In this document: one piece after another, positions 20,780 through 22,419 of the stretch | Numbering within the stretch: the stretch's first letter is position 1 | How the letters are laid out: each line of letters begins with the position of its first letter | Source: a virus | Length of the DNA stretch: 22,419 nt | Direction: 5' to 3' (one strand) | IMG/VR virus record: IMGVR_UViG_3300031857_001515 | Coordinates: 1-22,419 of that record | Translations under genes and position numbers: made by a program | Notes under the pieces: generated by a model | Database searches by the model: none | The model's input: the letters and a program-made list of their open reading frames with translations, nothing else | Told to the model about the DNA's origin: nothing

Positions 20780-22360
20780 TTAGAAACCTTTGTTTACGAA
20801 GAAACTATCTGCGTATTTACAAGTTATTTTATATTTGTTTAATTTTTTATGTTTAACATTTATCGTTTCAACTTCTGTTGAAAGAACTTGTATTGGTCTA
20901 AGGTCTTTATAATATTTGTCTTGTCTATCTAATGGACTAATAAAATCAGGTTTCATCTCATAAACTTGTGGTGAATAAAACAATTCCTCTAACCAATCAC
21001 CCATACCCTCACTAAGAAAATCACTTTCTAAAACAAATTCCCTTTCAACATCAGTATCGAATGTTTTAACTGTTCTACCCATATCCCTATCGGGAGAAGA
21101 CAAATTGGTTGCATAATATCTATTATCATACGTTTGTCTTGTTATTTTCTTTTTATCTTGTCTATATTTTGTAAATGTGAAATAGTCAAACCCACCTCTA
21201 CTGTTTAAGAATGTTAATCTTGTATCTTCAGGTCCACAATTATCATATAGATAGAAGTAGAATGTTTCTGATGAAGGTCCTACTGCACCTTCTGATATTC
21301 TATTTGTACTATTTGTTGGGTATCCATAACATAGTTCAACTGTGTAATAAGATACTCCTGACCAAGCAACCGTTGAAAAGATATTATCAATATCAATTGG
21401 TCCACAAGGTAATGCCCATATTTTTAAATTGTCAGTATTACCTGTTGGTGATGCGTATGTTGTACCACTATAATTAATTTGTTCTTCAATATATCCTACT
21501 AATACATTGTCTTCATCATACATTCTAAAAACAACAAAGTCACTTTCCATTACTTGCCTGTCACCTGTTTGACCGTTCAAGAAATATAATACGTAATTTT
21601 CACTTTCTTGTATAGCCTGAATGCGTGGTGACTCAGTTAAAAATCTTGCCGTTTCACTATCTTGTGGAAGAATTGGTCCATCAATCATAAATTGTGACAT
21701 AGGACTCAATCTTCTGTTTACGTCTATTGTGTTAATTGTCAACCCCGTACCTACAACTGTTCCTAACTCTTGGTCAAAATTTGGTAGGTAATATTTCTCA
21801 TTCATTTGGAATGCACCACCAACATAATTAAAATACTCTCCTGTGTTTGTAAAACCACTTGCTGTAAATCCTGTTGAAGTTGCACAATAAGGAATATCTG
21901 TATAATGTACAACATTATTTGATGGACTACCTGTATATTCTGTTACAACAGTTGAACCTGTTAAGTATCTATATCCATATTTTAAATTTGTTTTTATAAT
22001 ATTAGGATATGGATTGTTTATGTTTATATCTTCGTTTGTTTGTTGCCAATCACCTAACCAATAATTGTTATAGTGTTGTGATTTGACATAGTTTGATAAA
22101 TACTCATATGGTCTAATATTAAAACGATAGGTGAATGTTGCGCCTGATTGTGTTACATTATATGGGACCAAACTCATTCTACCAACTTGCTCATCGTCAC
22201 TAAATAAATCCACATCAAGTTCCATAGATGTTTGGTAAGTATTACCAGTTAATACAACCTCATAGGTTCCACCTCTTTGGTAAACCATATCAGTTGACCT
22301 TCTCAACTGAGTGTTGTTGTTCAAACCATTTGCGTATAATTGTGGGTATCCAAAACTCAT
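20780..22360 (-). CDS. Tail-tip structural protein (526 aa)
   Basis: The product begins MSFGYPQLYANGLNNNTQLR and is beta-rich through most of its length, with abundant Tyr, Asn and Thr. Noticeable segments are FTYRFNIRPYEYLSNYVK (about 75-92), DVNRRLSPMSQFMIDGP in the middle, and a more charged C-terminal part (RDMGRTVKTFDTDVEREFVL, then LEELFYSPQVYEM). The last segment resembles the C-terminal region of tail proteins that I have seen paired with large hub proteins in Bacteroidota phages. It is followed by the 1144-aa gene after 3 bp, so the two should be made together and probably interact. Start context AGAAGGAATATAAAATG has a purine-rich stretch that could aid initiation. Confidence 0.6.
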   Translation of the reverse strand: MSFGYPQLYANGLNNNTQLRRSTDMVYQRGGTYEVVLTGNTYQTSMELDVDLFSDDEQVGRMSLVPYNVTQSGATFTYRFNIRPYEYLSNYVKSQHYNNYWLGDWQQTNEDININNPYPNIIKTNLKYGYRYLTGSTVVTEYTGSPSNNVVHYTDIPYCATSTGFTASGFTNTGEYFNYVGGAFQMNEKYYLPNFDQELGTVVGTGLTINTIDVNRRLSPMSQFMIDGPILPQDSETARFLTESPRIQAIQESENYVLYFLNGQTGDRQVMESDFVVFRMYDEDNVLVGYIEEQINYSGTTYASPTGNTDNLKIWALPCGPIDIDNIFSTVAWSGVSYYTVELCYGYPTNSTNRISEGAVGPSSETFYFYLYDNCGPEDTRLTFLNSRGGFDYFTFTKYRQDKKKITRQTYDNRYYATNLSSPDRDMGRTVKTFDTDVEREFVLESDFLSEGMGDWLEELFYSPQVYEMKPDFISPLDRQDKYYKDLRPIQVLSTEVETINVKHKKLNKYKITCKYADSFFVNKGF

Positions 22361-22361
22361 T

Positions 22362-22419
22362 TTATATTCCTTCTAAACTGTTAATCAATTCTTCAAAAGC
22401 CTCATTTCCTAATGCCTCG
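22362..22419 (-). CDS. C-terminal end of an upstream gene, cut by window edge
   Basis: Eighteen codons and a stop are readable (EALGNEAFEELINSLEGI), with one base before the start of the next gene. The frame is open to the edge and coupled to the tail-tip gene, so it is probably another tail gene. Nothing more can be said from so short a piece. Confidence 0.55.
   Translation of the reverse strand, partial: EALGNEAFEELINSLEGI

Noticed and set aside
14234-22360. Diversity-generating retroelement acting on the tail proteins
   Set aside because: No reverse transcriptase gene and no template repeat paired with a variable repeat could be seen in the window.
1-22419. Integrase, attachment sites, tRNA genes
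   Set aside because: No recombinase-like protein, no repeated core sequence and no tRNA cloverleaf was recognised.

Overview
This AT-rich window looks like part of a tailed bacteriophage genome (Caudoviricetes, long non-contractile tail likely) or a closely related prophage, with a host in the Bacteroidota. The host inference rests on promoters that match the Bacteroidota type (TTTG, 20 bp, TAnnTTTG) several times with identical spacing, on start codons preceded by AT-rich sequence without clear Shine-Dalgarno motifs, and on structural proteins that resemble those of Bacteroidota phages. No integrase, lysis enzyme, tRNA or terminase is visible. The lifestyle therefore cannot be decided, and both ends cut through genes.

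Left part (1-3860), control and early region. A truncated helix-turn-helix replication-type protein runs leftward from 584 and off the edge. Its gene carries about five iteron-like 21-23 bp repeats with internal dyads (roughly 200-300) beside AT-rich 12-bp tandem repeats (141-176). This is the layout of a lambda-type origin placed inside the initiator gene. A structured leader with terminator features lies upstream of it (600-681). Diverging from this, small rightward genes occupy 846-3807: a winged-helix-like protein, several unknown small proteins and a 44-residue membrane peptide. One 52-residue gene (1935-2093) points left. This section is dense in regulatory signals: five TTFG-class promoters (TTTG-N20-box), three of which share a conserved 5' leader element, two possible small RNAs, a perfect DnaA box and at least five intrinsic terminators.

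Right part (3903-22419), virion genes, all leftward. In transcription order they are: an unknown gene cut by the right edge; two large tail-tip or baseplate proteins (526 and 1144 aa); a seven-repeat delta-60 beta-propeller protein; a fibre-like protein; a proline-threonine linker protein; a 65-aa protein; the tape measure (907 aa); a 42-aa very basic protein; a 636-aa minor-head/XkdF-protease fusion; a scaffold-like acidic protein; the major capsid protein; a tail-tube-like protein; a beta-rich 124-aa protein; the portal; a head-tail connector; a membrane-anchored coiled-coil protein; and a small protein with two cysteine motifs. Tail genes thus come before head genes, and the portal comes after the capsid gene, which differs from the usual head-then-tail order.

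The most interesting region is 100-2750. It combines an origin inside the initiator gene, a leader that could act as an attenuator, and a repeated promoter-leader cassette with possible small-RNA partners. Functional calls rest on reading protein sequences by eye; no database search was run.
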